A stretch of DNA of 64,000 bases from Dryomyza anilis. Taxonomy: Eukaryota; Arthropoda; Insecta; Diptera; Dryomyzidae. The notes under the pieces are model-generated. The model saw only the letters and a program-made list of their open reading frames with translations, was not told the DNA's origin and ran no database searches. A program made the translations under genes and the position numbers. Each line of letters begins with the position of its first letter. Within the stretch, counting starts at the first letter, position 1. This document shows, piece by piece, positions 59,501 through 64,000 of this stretch. The DNA is taken from assembly GCA_951804985.1 (NCBI GenBank), contig OX638132.1, positions 41,716,744-41,780,743 of the forward strand, in the 5' to 3' direction.

Positions 59501-62500
59501 TTATATATTTATATATTTATATATTTATATATTTATATATTTATATATTTATATATTTATATATTTATATATTTATATATTTATATATTTATATATTTAT
59601 ATATTTATATATTTATATATTTATATATTTATATATTTATATATTTATATATTTATATATTTATATATTTATATATTTATATATTTATATATTTATATAT
59701 TTATATATTTATATATTTATATATTTATATATTTATATATTTATATATTTATATATTTATATATTTATATATTTATATATTTATATATTTATATATTTAT
59801 ATATTTATATATTTATATATTTATATATTTATATATTTATATATTTATATATTTATATATTTATATATTTATATATTTATATATTTATATATTTATATAT
59901 TTATATATTTATATATTTATATATTTATATATTTATATATTTATATATTTATATATTTATATATTTATATATTTATATATTTATATATTTATATATTTAT
60001 ATATTTATATATTTATATATTTATATATTTATATATTTATATATTTATATATTTATATATTTATATATTTATATATTTATATATTTATATATTTATATAT
60101 TTATATATTTATATATTTATATATTTATATATTTATATATTTATATATTTATATATTTATATATTTATATATTTATATATTTATATATTTATATATTTAT
60201 ATATTTATATATTTATATATTTATATATTTATATATTTATATATTTATATATTTATATATTTATATATTTATATATTTATATATTTATATATTTATATAT
60301 TTATATATTTATATATTTATATATTTATATATTTATATATTTATATATTTATATATTTATATATTTATATATTTATATATTTATATATTTATATATTTAT
60401 ATATTTATATATTTATATATTTATATATTTATATATTTATATATTTATATATTTATATATTTATATATTTATATATTTATATATTTATATATTTATATAT
60501 TTATATATTTATATATTTATATATTTATATATTTATATATTTATATATTTATATATTTATATATTTATATATTTATATATTTATATATTTATATATTTAT
60601 ATATTTATATATTTATATATTTATATATTTATATATTTATATATTTATATATTTATATATTTATATATTTATATATTTATATATTTATATATTTATATAT
60701 TTATATATTTATATATTTATATATTTATATATTTATATATTTATATATTTATATATTTATATATTTATATATTTATATATTTATATATTTATATATTTAT
60801 ATATTTATATATTTATATATTTATATATTTATATATTTATATATTTATATATTTATATATTTATATATTTATATATTTATATATTTATATATTTATATAT
60901 TTATATATTTATATATTTATATATTTATATATTTATATATTTATATATTTATATATTTATATATTTATATATTTATATATTTATATATTTATATATTTAT
61001 ATATTTATATATTTATATATTTATATATTTATATATTTATATATTTATATATTTATATATTTATATATTTATATATTTATATATTTATATATTTATATAT
61101 TTATATATTTATATATTTATATATTTATATATTTATATATTTATATATTTATATATTTATATATTTATATATTTATATATTTATATATTTATATATTTAT
61201 ATATTTATATATTTATATATTTATATATTTATATATTTATATATTTATATATTTATATATTTATATATTTATATATTTATATATTTATATATTTATATAT
61301 TTATATATTTATATATTTATATATTTATATATTTATATATTTATATATTTATATATTTATATATTTATATATTTATATATTTATATATTTATATATTTAT
61401 ATATTTATATATTTATATATTTATATATTTATATATTTATATATTTATATATTTATATATTTATATATTTATATATTTATATATTTATATATTTATATAT
61501 TTATATATTTATATATTTATATATTTATATATTTATATATTTATATATTTATATATTTATATATTTATATATTTATATATTTATATATTTATATATTTAT
61601 ATATTTATATATTTATATATTTATATATTTATATATTTATATATTTATATATTTATATATTTATATATTTATATATTTATATATTTATATATTTATATAT
61701 TTATATATTTATATATTTATATATTTATATATTTATATATTTATATATTTATATATTTATATATTTATATATTTATATATTTATATATTTATATATTTAT
61801 ATATTTATATATTTATATATTTATATATTTATATATTTATATATTTATATATTTATATATTTATATATTTATATATTTATATATTTATATATTTATATAT
61901 TTATATATTTATATATTTATATATTTATATATTTATATATTTATATATTTATATATTTATATATTTATATATTTATATATTTATATATTTATATATTTAT
62001 ATATTTATATATTTATATATTTATATATTTATATATTTATATATTTATATATTTATATATTTATATATTTATATATTTATATATTTATATATTTATATAT
62101 TTATATATTTATATATTTATATATTTATATATTTATATATTTATATATTTATATATTTATATATTTATATATTTATATATTTATATATTTATATATTTAT
62201 ATATTTATATATTTATATATTTATATATTTATATATTTATATATTTATATATTTATATATTTATATATTTATATATTTATATATTTATATATTTATATAT
62301 TTATATATTTATATATTTATATATTTATATATTTATATATTTATATATTTATATATTTATATATTTATATATTTATATATTTATATATTTATATATTTAT
62401 ATATTTATATATTTATATATTTATATATTTATATATTTATATATTTATATATTTATATATTTATATATTTATATATTTATATATTTATATATTTATATAT

Positions 62501-64000
62501 TTATATATTTATATATTTATATATTTATATATTTATATATTTATATATTTATATATTTATATATTTATATATTTATATATTTATATATTTATATATTTAT
62601 ATATTTATATATTTATATATTTATATATTTATATATTTATATATTTATATATTTATATATTTATATATTTATATATTTATATATTTATATATTTATATAT
62701 TTATATATTTATATATTTATATATTTATATATTTATATATTTATATATTTATATATTTATATATTTATATATTTATATATTTATATATTTATATATTTAT
62801 ATATTTATATATTTATATATTTATATATTTATATATTTATATATTTATATATTTATATATTTATATATTTATATATTTATATATTTATATATTTATATAT
62901 TTATATATTTATATATTTATATATTTATATATTTATATATTTATATATTTATATATTTATATATTTATATATTTATATATTTATATATTTATATATTTAT
63001 ATATTTATATATTTATATATTTATATATTTATATATTTATATATTTATATATTTATATATTTATATATTTATATATTTATATATTTATATATTTATATAT
63101 TTATATATTTATATATTTATATATTTATATATTTATATATTTATATATTTATATATTTATATATTTATATATTTATATATTTATATATTTATATATTTAT
63201 ATATTTATATATTTATATATTTATATATTTATATATTTATATATTTATATATTTATATATTTATATATTTATATATTTATATATTTATATATTTATATAT
63301 TTATATATTTATATATTTATATATTTATATATTTATATATTTATATATTTATATATTTATATATTTATATATTTATATATTTATATATTTATATATTTAT
63401 ATATTTATATATTTATATATTTATATATTTATATATTTATATATTTATATATTTATATATTTATATATTTATATATTTATATATTTATATATTTATATAT
63501 TTATATATTTATATATTTATATATTTATATATTTATATATTTATATATTTATATATTTATATATTTATATATTTATATATTTATATATTTATATATTTAT
63601 ATATTTATATATTTATATATTTATATATTTATATATTTATATATTTATATATTTATATATTTATATATTTATATATTTATATATTTATATATTTATATAT
63701 TTATATATTTATATATTTATATATTTATATATTTATATATTTATATATTTATATATTTATATATTTATATATTTATATATTTATATATTTATATATTTAT
63801 ATATTTATATATTTATATATTTATATATTTATATATTTATATATTTATATATTTATATATTTATATATTTATATATTTATATATTTATATATTTATATAT
63901 TTATATATTTATATATTTATATATTTATATATTTATATATTTATATATTTATATATTTATATATTTATATATTTATATATTTATATATTTATATATTTAT
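59501..64000 (+). repeat. Perfect (ATATATTT)n satellite array, runs off the window
   Basis: At least 562 copies of an 8-base unit with no interruption that I can see, from about 59501 to the last base. The true length is unknown. Confidence 0.98.

Overview
The window looks like repeat-rich heterochromatin or an intergenic repeat cluster from an insect nuclear genome, most likely a fly. The signs are very high AT content, I-like, jockey-like and RTE-like LINE remnants, an Osvaldo/Ulysses-like Ty3/gypsy LTR retrotransposon, hAT and Tc1/mariner-like elements, a tRNA-derived SINE and a perfect (AATAT)n satellite of a kind known from Drosophila. The species cannot be named from sequence alone. I find no convincing intact host protein-coding gene. 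Nearly every recognisable reading frame belongs to a transposable element, and almost all are broken.

Layout. Positions 1-4.3 kb hold a SINE, LTR-like pieces and a decayed LTR-retrotransposon gag-pro with three zinc knuckles. At 4.29-5.35 kb is an RTE-type LINE 3' fragment, interrupted at its 3' end by a TIR element here called X (5351-7800), which itself contains a mariner-like element with long inverted repeats (5615-7128). From 8.4 to 10.5 kb are relics of a giant-palindrome element and a MITE. From 10.5 to 15.8 kb lies a decayed plus-strand I-like LINE with a SINE at its 3' end. From 15.85 to 22.3 kb there are several inverted-repeat elements, including a 1.1-kb element that is palindromic over its whole length (19858-20954), and a second RTE fragment.

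From 22.7 to 30.4 kb is a nest of insertions: TIR element Y contains a minus-strand I-like LINE (16-bp target duplication), which contains a SINE (11-bp target duplication) and a plus-strand jockey-like fragment, which contains a 206-bp mariner MITE. From 30.8 to 34.75 kb are a second X copy and an abutting hAT element, both with nested insertions. From 35.2 to 39.2 kb come a SINE, a hAT relic with a perfect 8-bp target duplication, a composite palindrome and a MITE. A perfect (AATAT)n array fills 39.3-43.13 kb.

From 44.53 to 56.48 kb is an 11.9-kb LTR retrotransposon with 2.58-kb near-identical LTRs and AATT target duplications. Its gag has a frameshift and its pol one in-frame stop, but a canonical -1 frameshift signal is preserved between them. 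Between pol and the 3' LTR there is an unexplained antisense reading frame. From 56.5 to 59.5 kb are small TIR elements, a minisatellite, a 288-bp tandem duplication and splice-site-like sequence that might be a host transcript. A perfect (ATATATTT)n array then runs off the end of the window.

Functionally the region is a record of successive insertions. The LINE, SINE and LTR elements move through RNA; the hAT, mariner-like and other TIR elements move as DNA. Many large inverted repeats could form long double-stranded RNA if transcribed.
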